Shown here one piece after another: positions 37,880-47,613 of a stretch of DNA of 64,000 nucleotides. The notes beneath the pieces were generated by a model. The model was given only the letters and a program-made list of their open reading frames with translations. It did no database searches and was not told the origin of the DNA. The position numbers were made by a program, and so were the translations under genes. The DNA is from Corynebacterium sp. HMSC036D02 (GTDB lineage: Bacteria > Actinomycetota > Actinomycetes > Mycobacteriales > Mycobacteriaceae): assembly GCF_001836165.1 (NCBI RefSeq), contig NZ_KV827661.1:1-64000 (forward strand), in the 5' to 3' direction. The number at the start of each line of letters is the position of its first letter. Within the stretch, counting starts at the first letter, position 1.

Positions 37880-38642
37880 GAGCGGAGAACCTCCTATTGG
37901 ACACAGCGCAGGCTATAGGCGGAGCGTACTTCTGTCACCTCAGGGCTAAACCGTCGGAGCTAGCCAGTAGTTAGCACGAATGTTCCTGGAGTCCCACGCG
38001 TGATTGTGTATCAATTCCGGTCGGTGAGATAGTCATCTTCCCCGCACGACGTGGATGAGCACACACTTAGTTATGCTTGTGAAGCCAAAGGTTCTCTTGA
38101 TGGTTATGGGCAAAATGTTCGATTTATGGAAGGTTGAAAGCCGGAAGTCGGGGGGACGAGTGGGTCACTGCTAGTCCTTCGGTATTGATGTGACTGCTGC
38201 TAAGCCGCAGTAATGCGTTGCTATGCCGTTGTCATTCTCTTGCAGGTCGGCTGAACTAGCTGGGCTTTTAAGTGGAGCTTGAGGTGTTGTCGAGTGGGAT
38301 CATGTGAGGTGGTTGGCTTTCTGCTTTTCTACTGGAAAACGACACCCGGAAGTTAACAGTGTTGTAATTAGGGGACCCCCATTTGGTTATAATCGGCAGC
38401 TCGGTCACATGTAGCTCCCTGCCGGCATCCAAGTTTCTTGCAGGCTACGACCAGCGATTATTTATAAAAGTGCTATTAATGGCGTCTAATAATTGACCTG
38501 TCTGGAAATATTGCGTGAAGCTTATTTGGGTCTGACGCGACATCTTGATAGTTCTCGTGCATTCTGGTCGCAGAAGCCGCTCGAAGCTATCAGCTTCAGT
38601 GAGGGGCTTCTGACAGTCAGGAAAGTTGGTTGAAGGGAAACC
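37880..38642. other. Gene-poor stretch
   Basis: About 760 bases with no convincing gene on either strand; only short reading frames of about 25 codons without ribosome sites. GC is visibly lower than the neighbours. The only candidate signal is TATAAT at 38388-38393 preceded by TTGTAA at 38362-38367 (a 20-base spacer, longer than ideal) with the palindrome GGGGACCCCC between them. If used, it would give the DUF3558 gene a leader of about 240 bases. Confidence 0.5.
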
Positions 38643-39314
38643 ATGAAGCGAATCGGGGGCCTAGTGCTGGTGGCGGTTTGTATCGGGGTGCTGTCAAACT
38701 GCGCATCTCCGCTAGGTCTAGGTGCTCGCGACCATGGTGATAATCCGGGGGACTTTCACAATTTTCCTGGCGATAGCACCGGCGGTGGCTCAGGGGACTC
38801 GGGGGTCGCTGATGCCACCGCCACGAGGTCGCGAGAGGCTCAGGCTTCACGCGACGAGCCTCGTGCGGGAGGTGGGGTTCTGCCGCCATTTGGTGAATTT
38901 GATCGTACGGCGCCTGGATTTCAAGTGTTTGATCCATGTACTGAGATACCCGATGAATCTCTATCTGACCTGAGGCTGCAAATGACTTCGGAACCGGAAA
39001 GAGAGACAGGGTACAGAAGTTGTTTCTTCTCCAAAGACCTAGGCAACGGCAGAGAAGCTGCCATAGCTCTTGGGGCTCAGCATGAGGAAATGGAGAGCAT
39101 TCGCGCACTATATCCCACGCCTTTTTTGCCGATGGATAAAGCGGGGGAAGAAATCTACACCGTAGAGGACACATTCATGAAGGGCACTACTTGCACTTCT
39201 TATGTTGAAACCACTCGTGGTGTCGTTTCGGTTGCATGGACGGAACTGACATCAGGGGTTTCTATGGCGGAAAAATGTGAACAGTCAAGAAAACTACTAT
39301 TGGAACTGGTTTGA
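38643..39314 (+). CDS. DUF3558 lipoprotein
   Basis: 223 residues. A lipoprotein signal ends in LSNCAS (Cys20). A low-complexity Gly/Asp/Ser and Arg linker (25-75) precedes a DUF3558 domain (about 85-220): FDPCTEIPDESL with one cysteine and YRSCFFSKD with its likely disulfide partner, and a second pair TCTSYVE/EKCEQS near the end. DUF3558 lipoproteins are known in mycolic-acid-containing actinobacteria (LprB/LprC group) and often neighbour ESX or PPE-like genes. It is followed after 17 bases by the glycine-rich 609-residue protein. Base composition is more AT-rich than most of the window. Confidence 0.82.
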   Translation: MKRIGGLVLVAVCIGVLSNCASPLGLGARDHGDNPGDFHNFPGDSTGGGSGDSGVADATATRSREAQASRDEPRAGGGVLPPFGEFDRTAPGFQVFDPCTEIPDESLSDLRLQMTSEPERETGYRSCFFSKDLGNGREAAIALGAQHEEMESIRALYPTPFLPMDKAGEEIYTVEDTFMKGTTCTSYVETTRGVVSVAWTELTSGVSMAEKCEQSRKLLLELV

Positions 39315-39331
39315 ATAAAGGGGCTCGGGAA

Positions 39332-41161
39332 ATGATCATCAATCAGAACGCATTGGCATTAGAAGTATCTCGCATATCGGAACTGGGAAAGAGACTTCGG
39401 CATGCTTCAAGTGGCGTGCATAGTCCTCTAGATGGAGGCTTCTCCACGGTTACCGGCCTAAGTGAAGTTGGTGCAATTCACCAGCGCGTGCTGGCTACGG
39501 ATCCGGGGTCGGCGCGTAATTCTTTGGAGGGGTTTAGGGGACAGGTATCTTGGCTCGGGGAGGCACTTCAAACTGAATTAGCAAGCTTCGAATCGCAAGA
39601 CGAACTCACCAGCCGGGGGCTGGATGTCGCTGATGCTGGCGGGGGAGGCGGGGCGTCGTCGATGCCGATAGTGTCACAACCAGACCCGGGCTACAGTCCG
39701 TTTGGGTTTACTGTTCCAATCGTGGATCCCGGCGCATCCATTATGGGCCTGGCATCGAATTTGTTCAGCACTCGCTTCTGGGACGTTTCGGAAGCCAACG
39801 CACGGTGGGGAGCACTGAGTGGGGAAGTCGCCGATATCGTCGCTGGACTTGAGCACTCAGCCGCATCCTTGGAATCGGAGAATGACAGCGAAGCTACTAC
39901 TCGTGCGGCCCACAAGATTCGTGAGGTCGCGCAGGCAGGAACACACTTCATCGCTAATGCAAATGTTATGCAGCAGAAGCTATTTGGCTTCCAAGCGCAG
40001 CTAGTGAACGTTCAACCCGAAGCCATTGCCCTGGCATTCGAGGTGGCCGCGATTCCAGATCCTGTTGCACGCGCAGCCGCTGAAAAAGCAGCATTGACCT
40101 ATATGCAGGGTGTTCTGCAGCAGCAAGTGATTTCGGCTATGCCGTATCAGCATGCACTCATGGATGCGGCACCACCCAGTGGCGGTGGGGATACAAGCAC
40201 TCATTTTGGGGCCGTCGCGGGCGACGGAAACCGGTACAACACAGATGGGGTTGCCTGGCCCCAAAAGATTGCTGAAGCAATACAGAGTGGCGCTGTGGGG
40301 CCTGGGTCTTTTGACGTCGCAAACGGCCAGATCCAAGGGCTTGGTGGCGTCGGGATGGGCGCTGAGGACATCGCGAAGTTTCATGGAGAATTGCAGAACC
40401 GTGGGCGCGATATTCTTAGCGACCTTGGCTTTGGTGAGGCGCTGGCGCCCATCGATGCAGCCGGGGTAAACACGTCGGCCGCTAGTGCGGGAGTCGGGGC
40501 TCTTAACCCGGTTCACGGCACGATGACAGGAGCCACGACTGCCCCGGGCGGTGCGCCCTATGCGGCAGGTGGTCTCAACGGATTGGGATCAGTCGGTCTC
40601 GCTGATGGACGTGGCAACCAGCTTCCCGGAGGAATTGCGGGACTCAATGGTCGTTTGCCGGAGGCATCAGCGAATCCAACCACATCTGCAGCGGGCTTGG
40701 GCGGCTTGAATTCTTCCTTCGGCGGGCCGCAGACCGGAACGCATCCGGTACTCGGTGGCCTTCCAGGGGCCGTAACAGGGGCTGGTCAGCAGAGGGAGGG
40801 GCGGGCGTCGCTAAGCGGCAGTGGCCTCCTAGGCGGTAGTGCAGGCAGTGGTGCGGTTGGTGTGGGTGGCATGGGCGGCGTGGCCGGTCCTGGTGGCGCT
40901 GGTGCCGGTGGCAGCGCCGGTGGTGTCGTGGGCGCTGCCGGCGGAGCGCACGGCGCGAAGTCGGGTGTTAGCAATGCCCGTGGTGCAGGGATGCGCATGA
41001 TGCCCCTGATGGGCGGAATGGCACGCGGGAGCGATGGTGAGCGTCGGATCAAATCCGTCACGACGCAGGTGGAGCGCGACCCCAACCGCCGTGACCTGCT
41101 CGGCGAAGCGCCTGCGGTGCTGCCGGGAGTCATTGGGGATTGGGCCCGCGAAGAAAACTAG
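39332..41161 (+). CDS. Large Gly/Ala-rich WXG/PPE-like protein, candidate type VII secretion substrate
   Basis: 609 residues from ATG 39332 (GGGAA just upstream). Residues 1-95 are helical and contain W74-L75-G76 (a WXG motif) in a probable helix-turn-helix hairpin. Residues 149-280 form a second alpha-rich domain with ARWG (157-160). Residues about 375-560 are low-complexity, rich in Gly, Ala and Ser with GG/GVGG runs. The last 40 residues are charged and look conserved (QVERDPNRRDLLGEAP, VIGDWARE). There is no signal peptide. The layout resembles EspB/PPE-type ESX substrates; this is inference. It is paired with the DUF3558 lipoprotein; no ESX core genes are in the window. Confidence 0.7.
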   Translation: MIINQNALALEVSRISELGKRLRHASSGVHSPLDGGFSTVTGLSEVGAIHQRVLATDPGSARNSLEGFRGQVSWLGEALQTELASFESQDELTSRGLDVADAGGGGGASSMPIVSQPDPGYSPFGFTVPIVDPGASIMGLASNLFSTRFWDVSEANARWGALSGEVADIVAGLEHSAASLESENDSEATTRAAHKIREVAQAGTHFIANANVMQQKLFGFQAQLVNVQPEAIALAFEVAAIPDPVARAAAEKAALTYMQGVLQQQVISAMPYQHALMDAAPPSGGGDTSTHFGAVAGDGNRYNTDGVAWPQKIAEAIQSGAVGPGSFDVANGQIQGLGGVGMGAEDIAKFHGELQNRGRDILSDLGFGEALAPIDAAGVNTSAASAGVGALNPVHGTMTGATTAPGGAPYAAGGLNGLGSVGLADGRGNQLPGGIAGLNGRLPEASANPTTSAAGLGGLNSSFGGPQTGTHPVLGGLPGAVTGAGQQREGRASLSGSGLLGGSAGSGAVGVGGMGGVAGPGGAGAGGSAGGVVGAAGGAHGAKSGVSNARGAGMRMMPLMGGMARGSDGERRIKSVTTQVERDPNRRDLLGEAPAVLPGVIGDWAREEN

Positions 41162-41197
41162 GGGTATGTGGTTGAGGGTGATTGCCCTCAAAACGCT

Positions 41198-41232
41198 GAA
41201 AGCGGCACCCGAATATTCGGGTTGCCGCTTTC
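41198..41232. terminator. Bidirectional terminator
   Basis: GAAAGCGG-CA-CCCGAAT/ATTCGGG-TTG-CCGCTTTC, a near-perfect hairpin between the convergent glycine-rich protein gene and the small lipoprotein gene. Confidence 0.8.
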
Positions 41233-41252
41233 GCTTCAAGTTTCCGCAGAGC

Positions 41253-41507
41253 CTACTGCTGAACCGGGGCAGTGGTGTATCCGGCCGGAGCAACCTCGGT
41301 GCCAGCAACTCCAGTCTCAGCAACCTCGGTCTCAGCCGCTGCTTCGGAGGATGCGGCGGCACCAGAGCCGGGGGCCTCACCAGTGAAGGTGGCGCCGGTG
41401 TCTACCTTCTCAGTGGAATCCTGTTGGTTCGGAGGGTGGCAGGCAGCGAGGGTGAGGCCAGCGGAGAAAACCAAACCAGCGGCGGCGAAACGAGTGAACT
41501 TCTTCAT
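41253..41507 (-). CDS. Small low-complexity lipoprotein
   Basis: 84 residues. A signal peptide with lipobox LAAC (Cys23), then a short, disordered, Ala/Glu/Thr/Gly-rich region with imperfect repeats of the form E-V-A-E-T-G-V-A-G-T-E-V-A. No domain is recognised. It is 50 bases downstream of greA on the same strand, with its own likely ribosome site upstream (AAGAGTTTTATCCCC is weak). Real because of the clean signal peptide and terminator placement, but function unknown. Confidence 0.68.
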   Translation of the reverse strand: MKKFTRFAAAGLVFSAGLTLAACHPPNQQDSTEKVDTGATFTGEAPGSGAAASSEAAAETEVAETGVAGTEVAPAGYTTAPVQQ

Positions 41508-41556
41508 GGGGATAAAACTCTTTCTCAGAAAAACGGTGACCTAAGAGCAGTATAAA

Positions 41557-42078
41557 TTAGGACTTGCGCGGAGTTGCGGCCTTTGCGGAATCATAAGGCG
41601 CAGCGGAGACTACGGTCACCGACAAGGTCTTGCCGTTCGGCGCGGTGTACTCGCGGGTCTCGCCTTCGGCGGCGCCCAGAAGGGCAGCGCCCAGCGGGGA
41701 CTGCTCAGAGTAGGTTTCGAGATCCTTATTGTCGGAAGCAGCAGCACGGGTACCAATGAGGAAGGTCTCGCGGTCCTCCTCGTCACCGTTGTAGTAAACG
41801 TGGACAACCGAACCGATGTGGGCAACGCCCTCCTGGACGGCGGTGCGCTCGGTGGTGGAGTTAGCCAGAACCTCGGAGATCTGCTTGATGCGGGCCTCTT
41901 CCTGGTCCTGCATCTCGCGGGCGGCGTCGTAACCCGCGTTCTCCTTAAGGTCACCCTCCTCGCGGCGCTCATTAATTTCCGCGGCGACGACCGGGCGGTG
42001 GTCGATCAGGGCCTGCAGCTCGGCCTCGAGCTTGGCCTTGGTTTCCGGGGTGATGTATTGCTTCTGCTGCTCAGCCAT
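41557..42078 (-). CDS. greA: Transcription elongation factor GreA
   Basis: 173 residues. N-terminal coiled coil (10-85) with acidic tip (RREEGDLKENAGYDAAREMQ, including the Asp/Glu pair that stimulates RNA cleavage), and a C-terminal FKBP-like domain (90-165) with SPLGAALLGAAEGETREY. Rescues backtracked RNA polymerase. It precedes a lipoprotein gene and is downstream of the DUF4307 gene; greA next to DUF4307 and mca is conserved in mycobacteria. Confidence 0.97.
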   Translation of the reverse strand: MAEQQKQYITPETKAKLEAELQALIDHRPVVAAEINERREEGDLKENAGYDAAREMQDQEEARIKQISEVLANSTTERTAVQEGVAHIGSVVHVYYNGDEEDRETFLIGTRAAASDNKDLETYSEQSPLGAALLGAAEGETREYTAPNGKTLSVTVVSAAPYDSAKAATPRKS

Positions 42079-42195
42079 AGTGCAACCTTCCGTATACGGT
42101 TTCTAATGATCACTTTTATTTCTCAAAGAACGGGCGTAAAAGTGCAGGTGGCGCAGCCCATTCAGAACGCTCAACATACTAGCACAGCTGGGCTT

Positions 42196-42687
42196 TTAGT
42201 TGTCGGTTGCCTCACCCGCTGTATCCATAGTGTTGGTATCGAGATAAGAAGGAATATTTCCAGAACAGCCGTAGACGCCACCGGCGACAGCCGGGTGATT
42301 GGTGGGGATGTCCACTGCGACGCGCTGGGCAGACTCGCCGCCGGCCGGCACAGCAAATTCGCGGCGGCCGACCTCCGCTTTGGAGTAGTCAAAAGCCTGC
42401 ACGATGCAATAAGCAGGTTCTTCAACGCGGTTGCGCGTGATGTCTACCCAAATGCGCATGGAGTCATCGGAGAGAATCTCGTGGGTGACATAGGATATAT
42501 CTGCGTTGACCTTCTGCTGGCCGCGGAAGTACTGGACGCCAAAGATGATGGCCGCGACGAGCATCCCCAAAAACGCCAATACCAGTGCCCGGTTGGTCCA
42601 CGAGCCTCCCTTGAGCGGAGAGCTGTTCGTGGAGCCGTAGCGAGACTGTGAACGTGAGGAGCGAGAAGCAGGTTGGGCGTCAGACAT
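42196..42687 (-). CDS. DUF4307 domain-containing membrane protein
   Basis: 163 residues from ATG 42687. A serine/arginine-rich cytoplasmic start (1-28), one membrane helix (about 32-52), then an extracytoplasmic beta-rich domain with one cysteine pair (AYCIVQAFD and YGCSG), the DUF4307 pattern. Function unknown. It is divergent from mca (93 bases apart) and upstream of greA. Confidence 0.88.
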   Translation of the reverse strand: MSDAQPASRSSRSQSRYGSTNSSPLKGGSWTNRALVLAFLGMLVAAIIFGVQYFRGQQKVNADISYVTHEILSDDSMRIWVDITRNRVEEPAYCIVQAFDYSKAEVGRREFAVPAGGESAQRVAVDIPTNHPAVAGGVYGCSGNIPSYLDTNTMDTAGEATDN

Positions 42688-42779
42688 GAGTTTGATTCTA
42701 TCCAACGGTCGCCGCGAAGTTAGTATCCACTAGACTGGGCGTCTGTTTAAAGAAGCAATGTAGGGAGATGTAGCACCCA

Positions 42780-43670
42780 GTGAGTACGAAGCGCCTTTTG
42801 GCTATTCACGCGCACCCTGACGACGAATCCTCGAAGGGTGCGGCGACAACCGCGAAGTATGCTGCGGAAGGGGCGGAGGTCCTCGTCGTCACCTGCACCG
42901 GTGGTGAGCGTGGGGATATTATCAACCCAGCCATGGACCGCCCTGGTGTCCTTGAGAACATGGGCAGTATTCGTCGAGAGGAAATGGCGGAAGCGGCCGC
43001 GGCTTTGGGCGTGCAACACCGCTGGCTTGGGCACGTGGACTCGGGCCTTCCCGGAAACCCACTCGCACCTAATATTAAGGACCTGCTTCCTGAGGGCTGC
43101 TTTGCTCTCAAGGAAGATGATGAGGTAGCCCAAGAGCTGGTGGAGATTATCCGTGAGTTCCGCCCTCACGTCATCATTACTTATGACGAGAACGGCGGCT
43201 ACCCGCACCCGGATCATCTCATGGTCTACCGGGCGTCTATGTTGGCGTGGGAAAAAGCGGGCGATGCCGCGTACCACCCAGAATTGGGGGAGCCGTGGGA
43301 GCCGCTGAAGCTTTATTACACGCACGGCTTTGTGTATCAAAGGATGAAGATTTTCCACGACCTCCTTGTGGAAGAGGGAAAGGTGAGCCCGTATGAGCCA
43401 ATGCTCGCGCGGTGGGATACCGCCTTCGGTGACATCATGGCGCGAGTGACCACGCAGGTAGAGTGCGCGGACTACTTCCAAAACCGTGAGGACGCTCTCC
43501 GCGCTCACGCCACCCAAATTGATCCGGCCGGTGCCTTTCTTGCGACGCCGGTGTCCGTGCAACAGGAGCATTGGCCCACGGAGGAATTTGAGTTGGCTAA
43601 GACCCGCGTTTCGACGGCGCTGCCGGAGGATGATTTATTTGCGGGAATCCCGGAAGTAGGGGAGTCTTAA
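42780..43670 (+). CDS. mca: Mycothiol S-conjugate amidase
   Basis: 296 residues, GTG start, with TAGGGAG upstream. LmbE/PIG-L zinc hydrolase: AIHAHPDDESSKGA (zinc ligands His, Asp, Asp), and YPHPDHLMVYRA with the third His. Cleaves mycothiol conjugates to mercapturic acids and GlcN-Ins, detoxifying electrophiles. Mca is distinguished from MshB by the KDxxLxxG region and overall length; the neighbourhood (greA, DUF4307, uppS) matches mca. It is followed immediately by a small membrane protein. Confidence 0.93.
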   Translation: MSTKRLLAIHAHPDDESSKGAATTAKYAAEGAEVLVVTCTGGERGDIINPAMDRPGVLENMGSIRREEMAEAAAALGVQHRWLGHVDSGLPGNPLAPNIKDLLPEGCFALKEDDEVAQELVEIIREFRPHVIITYDENGGYPHPDHLMVYRASMLAWEKAGDAAYHPELGEPWEPLKLYYTHGFVYQRMKIFHDLLVEEGKVSPYEPMLARWDTAFGDIMARVTTQVECADYFQNREDALRAHATQIDPAGAFLATPVSVQQEHWPTEEFELAKTRVSTALPEDDLFAGIPEVGES

Positions 43671-43673
43671 AAC

Positions 43674-43967
43674 ATGAACGCTTTGTACTTCGCGGCGCAT
43701 GACGTCGCCCTGCTCGCCCAGGGGAGCCAAAGCGGGCCGGTAGGACCAGAGTTCGGTAAGGCCTCGCCTATCGGTTTGCTCATCCTTGCCCTGATGGGCG
43801 TTGCCGTCCTCTTCGCAGGCTGGAATTTTCACCGCCGTTACTCGCGTTTCCGTCGCCGCACCATGTTCGCTCAGGATCACGGCATTGATCCTTTCGACGA
43901 TGAGGCGGTCGATGCGGCAATGAAGGAAGCCGGCATCCTCGATAACAGTAAGAAGTCCATCTTTTAA
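43674..43967 (+). CDS. Small single-pass membrane protein
   Basis: 97 residues. One membrane helix (about 36-53) between a short extracytoplasmic region and a basic cytoplasmic stretch (FHRRYSRFRRRT), then an acidic C-terminus. It begins four bases after the mca stop and is followed 22 bases later by uppS, so it belongs to that operon. A similar small protein is present between mca and the prenyl transferase in mycobacteria. No function is assigned. Confidence 0.8.
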   Translation: MNALYFAAHDVALLAQGSQSGPVGPEFGKASPIGLLILALMGVAVLFAGWNFHRRYSRFRRRTMFAQDHGIDPFDDEAVDAAMKEAGILDNSKKSIF

Positions 43968-43988
43968 CGCAGAGGACGTTTCCCCACC

Positions 43989-44759
43989 GTGAAGTTCCTA
44001 AGCCAGCTCCTATACCCCCTGTATGAGGCGCGTCTAACGCGTGAGATTAAGAACAAACCGCAGCCGCGCCACGTGGCAATCATGGCGGATGGCAATCGCC
44101 GCTGGGCGCGCGAGGCGGGCTTTACGGATATTAGCCACGGTCACCGCCAGGGGGCGCGGAAAATTAGTGAGATGATCTCTTGGTGCCAAGGCACCGACAT
44201 TGAGGTCGTCACTATTTACCTGTTGTCGACGGAAAATTTGAAGCGCAGCGAGCAGGAAGTGCAGCTGCTCTTTGACATCATTTCCGATGTTGTCACGCAC
44301 CTCTCCCAAGGGAACCTGGATTGCCAAATTCGTCTCGTGGGGCACCTGGATCTGCTTCCTGAACAAGTTACCGCCAAAATGCAGTGCGCTGCTGAAGCCA
44401 CGGAGGATCATCAGGGCGTCATCGTTAACATCGCGGTGGGCTACGGTGGGCGTCAAGAAATCGTCGACGCCGTGCAGAGCCTCATTCGCAGCGAAGCCGA
44501 AAAGGGATTGAGCGCGGAGGAAATAGCGGAGAACGTGACGGTGGAGGCCATCACGGGCAACCTCTACACCAAAGGTTTGCCGGATCCCGATCTTGTGATC
44601 CGCACCTCCGGCGAACAGCGCCTTTCCGGCTTCCTTCTGTGGCAAGCTGCTTATTCAGAGATTTGGTTTACCGATACCTATTGGCCTGCTTTCCGCCGGG
44701 TAGATTTCCTACGCGCCTTGCGCGATTATTCTCAGCGTTCGCGCCGCTTCGGACGCTAA
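43989..44759 (+). CDS. uppS: Isoprenyl transferase (cis-prenyltransferase)
   Basis: 256 residues, GTG start. Cis-prenyltransferase motifs: HVAIMADGNRRWA (Asp34 essential), GHRQGARKISEM, STENLKRSEQE, and the C-terminal DLVIRTSGEQRLSGFLLWQAAYSEIWF. Makes short or long Z-polyprenyl diphosphates for undecaprenyl/decaprenyl phosphate carriers. The mca-linked paralogue in mycobacteria makes short Z,E-farnesyl diphosphate, so product length is uncertain. It is convergent with coaA. Confidence 0.94.
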   Translation: MKFLSQLLYPLYEARLTREIKNKPQPRHVAIMADGNRRWAREAGFTDISHGHRQGARKISEMISWCQGTDIEVVTIYLLSTENLKRSEQEVQLLFDIISDVVTHLSQGNLDCQIRLVGHLDLLPEQVTAKMQCAAEATEDHQGVIVNIAVGYGGRQEIVDAVQSLIRSEAEKGLSAEEIAENVTVEAITGNLYTKGLPDPDLVIRTSGEQRLSGFLLWQAAYSEIWFTDTYWPAFRRVDFLRALRDYSQRSRRFGR

Positions 44760-44773
44760 TTTCAGTTCGCTGG

Positions 44774-45700
44774 CTACAGCTTGCGCATCCGCACCCGATC
44801 TACCAAGTGGTGTGAGCCTTTGCGCAGAACCAAGGAAGCGCGCACCCGGGTGGGCAAAATATTCTCGATGAGGTTGGGCAGGTTGATGGACTGCCAGATT
44901 TCACGGGCCTGCACGTAGGCTTCCTCATCCGTCATGTCCGCGAAGGAGGCGAAGTGCGCACCTGGCTCGCGGAAAGCCGTGTGCCGGAGCTTGAGGAAGC
45001 GGTCAATGTACCACTTCTCAATGTCGTCGACTCGGGCGTCCACATAAACAGAGAAGTCGAACAGGTCGGAGACCATGAGGGTCGGGCCGGTTTGCAGCAC
45101 GTTGAGGCCCTCCAAGATGAGGATGTCCGGCTGCCGGACTTCCTGGAATTCCCCGGGGACGATGTCATAGGACACGTGCGAATAGAGCGGGGCCGTGACT
45201 AGAGGTTTGCCAGACTTAACGTCGGTAACAAAACGCATCAGCGCGCGGCGGTCATAGGACTCCGGGTAGCCCTTGCGCTGCATTAGACCGTGTTCTTTGA
45301 GGTAGGCGGTGGGGTAGAGGAAGCCGTCCGTGGTCACCAAGTCGACCTTCGGGTGGGATTCCCAGCGCTCAAGGAGCACTTGGAGCAGGCGTGCTGTCGT
45401 GGATTTGCCCACGGCAACAGAGCCGGCGACGCCGATGACGAAGGGCACGTGCGTCGGCGGATTACCTAAGAAGGCTTCGGTGGCCGCGGTGAGTTTTTGC
45501 CGGGCCTCCACCTGCATATGAATGAGACGCGAAAGAGGGAGGTAAACCTCTGCTACCTCGGTGAGGTCGATGCGGTCACCGATGCCGCGGAGTTTTTCCA
45601 CCTCGTTTGCCGTGAGCACCTGTGGCATGGATTTACGCAGGGCACGCCACGTATCACGGTCAAAATCGAGGTACGGGCTCGCATCGGTCATTCGCGCCAT
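44774..45700 (-). CDS. coaA: Pantothenate kinase, type I
   Basis: 308 residues. P-loop [12 protein letters not shown] (90-101), the pantothenate-binding [17 protein letters not shown] region and the [19 protein letters not shown] segment identify the CoaA (PanK-I) group, feedback-inhibited by CoA in other species. First step of coenzyme A synthesis. It is divergent from glyA with about 200 bases between. Confidence 0.96.
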   Translation of the reverse strand: MARMTDASPYLDFDRDTWRALRKSMPQVLTANEVEKLRGIGDRIDLTEVAEVYLPLSRLIHMQVEARQKLTAATEAFLGNPPTHVPFVIGVAGSVAVGKSTTARLLQVLLERWESHPKVDLVTTDGFLYPTAYLKEHGLMQRKGYPESYDRRALMRFVTDVKSGKPLVTAPLYSHVSYDIVPGEFQEVRQPDILILEGLNVLQTGPTLMVSDLFDFSVYVDARVDDIEKWYIDRFLKLRHTAFREPGAHFASFADMTDEEAYVQAREIWQSINLPNLIENILPTRVRASLVLRKGSHHLVDRVRMRKL

Positions 45701-45896
45701 GTCGACTATTGTCGCACTGCATCAGGCGCCTAGTGCAATTGCCCCGAATGAAAAGATTCCTAGAGGCCCCCGCGCGGGGGATGCGGGCGTTAGGATGTAG
45801 AACTAGCTTCGGCGATTTCTAAAGCCGGTGGTGTTGTGCTGCGAGCGGGCACTGCTGGCGATCTTGACCATCTTTAGGAAGGGACACCACGCTTTC

Positions 45897-47198
45897 ATGA
45901 CGACTACGAACAATTCAGACGTGCGCTACCAGGAGATGCGCGATCTTGACCCCGAGGTCTTCGATGCTATTTCCGGTGAGATTGCTCGTCAGCGCGATAC
46001 CCTCGAGATGATTGCTTCGGAGAACTTCGTCCCCCGCGCGGTTCTGCAGGCACAGGGCTCTGTTCTCACCAACAAGTACGCAGAGGGCTACCCGGGACGC
46101 CGCTACTACGGCGGCTGCGAGCACGTCGACGTCGTGGAGGACCTGGCACGCGATCGCGCCAAGGCGCTGTTTGGCGCCGATTTTGCTAACGTCCAGCCGC
46201 ACTCCGGTGCGCAGGCCAACGCTGCTGTGCTGGCCTCGCTGATCCAGCCAGGTGACAAGATCATGGGCCTGTCCTTGGCGCATGGCGGTCACCTGACCCA
46301 CGGTATGAAGCTGAACTTCTCCGGCAAGCTTTACGACGTTGCCGCGTACGAGGTTGACCCGGAAACCATGCGCCTCGACATGGATAAGGTGCGCGAGCAG
46401 GCTCTGGCTGAGAAGCCGCAGGTAATCATTGCAGGTTGGTCCGCCTACCCGCGCACCATTGACTTTGAGGCCTTCCGCTCCATCGCTGATGAGGTCGGCG
46501 CCTACCTGTGGACGGATATGGCGCACTTCGCAGGCCTCGTGGCAGCCGGTCTGCACCCTTCACCGGTGCCGCACTCCGATGTTGTGTCCTCCACCGTGCA
46601 CAAGACGCTTGGTGGCCCGCGCTCCGGAATTATCTTGGCCAAGCAGGACTTTGCCAAGAAGATCAACTCCAACGTCTTCCCGGGGCAGCAGGGTGGTCCG
46701 CTCATGCACGTCATCGCGGCAAAGGCTATCGCCCTCAAGATTGCGGCCACCGAGGAGTTCAAGGAGCGCCAGGAACGCACCCTGGAAGGTGCTCGCATTC
46801 TGGCTGAGCGCCTGACCGCTGAGGATTGCACCAAGGCAGGTGTCGAAGTCCTCACCGGCGGCACCGACGTGCACCTCGTCCTGGCGGACCTGCGCAACTC
46901 CGAGCTCGATGGCCAGCAGGCGGAGGACCTTCTCCACGAGGTCGGCATCACCGTGAACCGCAATGCGGTTCCGAATGATCCGCGCCCGCCGATGGTCACC
47001 TCCGGCCTGCGCATCGGTACCCCGGCCTTGGCTACCCGCGGCCTCGACGCGGCGGCCTTCACCGAGGTAGCCGATGTCATCGGTACCGCACTGGCAAACG
47101 GCAAGAACGCGGACGTCGCCAAGCTGCGCGCCCGCGTGGAGAAGGTCGCCGCGGACTTCCCGCTCTACGACGGCCTCGAAGACTGGAAGTTGGTCTAA
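45897..47198 (+). CDS. glyA: Serine hydroxymethyltransferase
   Basis: 433 residues from ATG 45897 with AGGAAGGG upstream. PLP-dependent interconversion of serine and glycine with tetrahydrofolate. Motifs: [39 protein letters not shown], and the PLP Lys in [13 protein letters not shown] (Lys236). Length typical. Its stop overlaps the convergent DUF5997 gene stop by four bases. The roughly 200-base upstream region may hold operators; none is recognised. Confidence 0.98.
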   Translation: MTTTNNSDVRYQEMRDLDPEVFDAISGEIARQRDTLEMIASENFVPRAVLQAQGSVLTNKYAEGYPGRRYYGGCEHVDVVEDLARDRAKALFGADFANVQPHSGAQANAAVLASLIQPGDKIMGLSLAHGGHLTHGMKLNFSGKLYDVAAYEVDPETMRLDMDKVREQALAEKPQVIIAGWSAYPRTIDFEAFRSIADEVGAYLWTDMAHFAGLVAAGLHPSPVPHSDVVSSTVHKTLGGPRSGIILAKQDFAKKINSNVFPGQQGGPLMHVIAAKAIALKIAATEEFKERQERTLEGARILAERLTAEDCTKAGVEVLTGGTDVHLVLADLRNSELDGQQAEDLLHEVGITVNRNAVPNDPRPPMVTSGLRIGTPALATRGLDAAAFTEVADVIGTALANGKNADVAKLRARVEKVAADFPLYDGLEDWKLV

Positions 47199-47584
47199 GC
47201 TTCCGAACGCTCCTCAGCGTGAGCTTTCCGGGCGGCCTCGAGCCACTCGGGCATTGCGCTGAGGAGTTCTTTAATTTCCGCGGTGGTGAGAGGGCGGTCC
47301 ATCTCGTTCTTCTTCAGCGCGGTCACGGAGATCCCCAGCTTCTGTGCCACCACTGGGCGCGGATGCGGGCCTTCTCGGCGCAGGTTAGCGAGCCATTCCG
47401 GCGGATTCTCCTGCAAGTCGCGCAGTTGCGCGTGGGTTACTGCGTTGGCTTGAAACTCCTCCGGGGTGGCCGGCAGGTAGATGCCCAGCTTCTTGGCCGC
47501 GGTTTGCGCGCGCATGGCGGTACCGGAAGGCTGCTGGGTTTCGGTGGTCGGGGTTTCATTATTTGGGGTATCAGTCACGCTCAC
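47195..47584 (-). CDS. DUF5997 family protein
   Basis: 129 residues from GTG 47584 (GTG 47587 or 47578 possible). After a disordered Thr-rich start (1-22) comes the DUF5997 core: [49 protein letters not shown], and [16 protein letters not shown]. The phrase [16 protein letters not shown] resembles a helix-turn-helix. The gene is divergent from a LysR-type effector-binding protein lacking its own DNA-binding part, a pairing seen in other actinobacteria, suggesting they work together. Confidence 0.82.
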   Translation of the reverse strand: MSVTDTPNNETPTTETQQPSGTAMRAQTAAKKLGIYLPATPEEFQANAVTHAQLRDLQENPPEWLANLRREGPHPRPVVAQKLGISVTALKKNEMDRPLTTAEIKELLSAMPEWLEAARKAHAEERSEA

Positions 47585-47613
47585 CACGCTAGCAGCACCG
47601 TAGTATGAGGTGC

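Noticed and set aside
38371..38380. GGGGACCCCC palindrome in the gene-poor stretch
   Set aside because: Too short and common at this GC to call an operator without further evidence.
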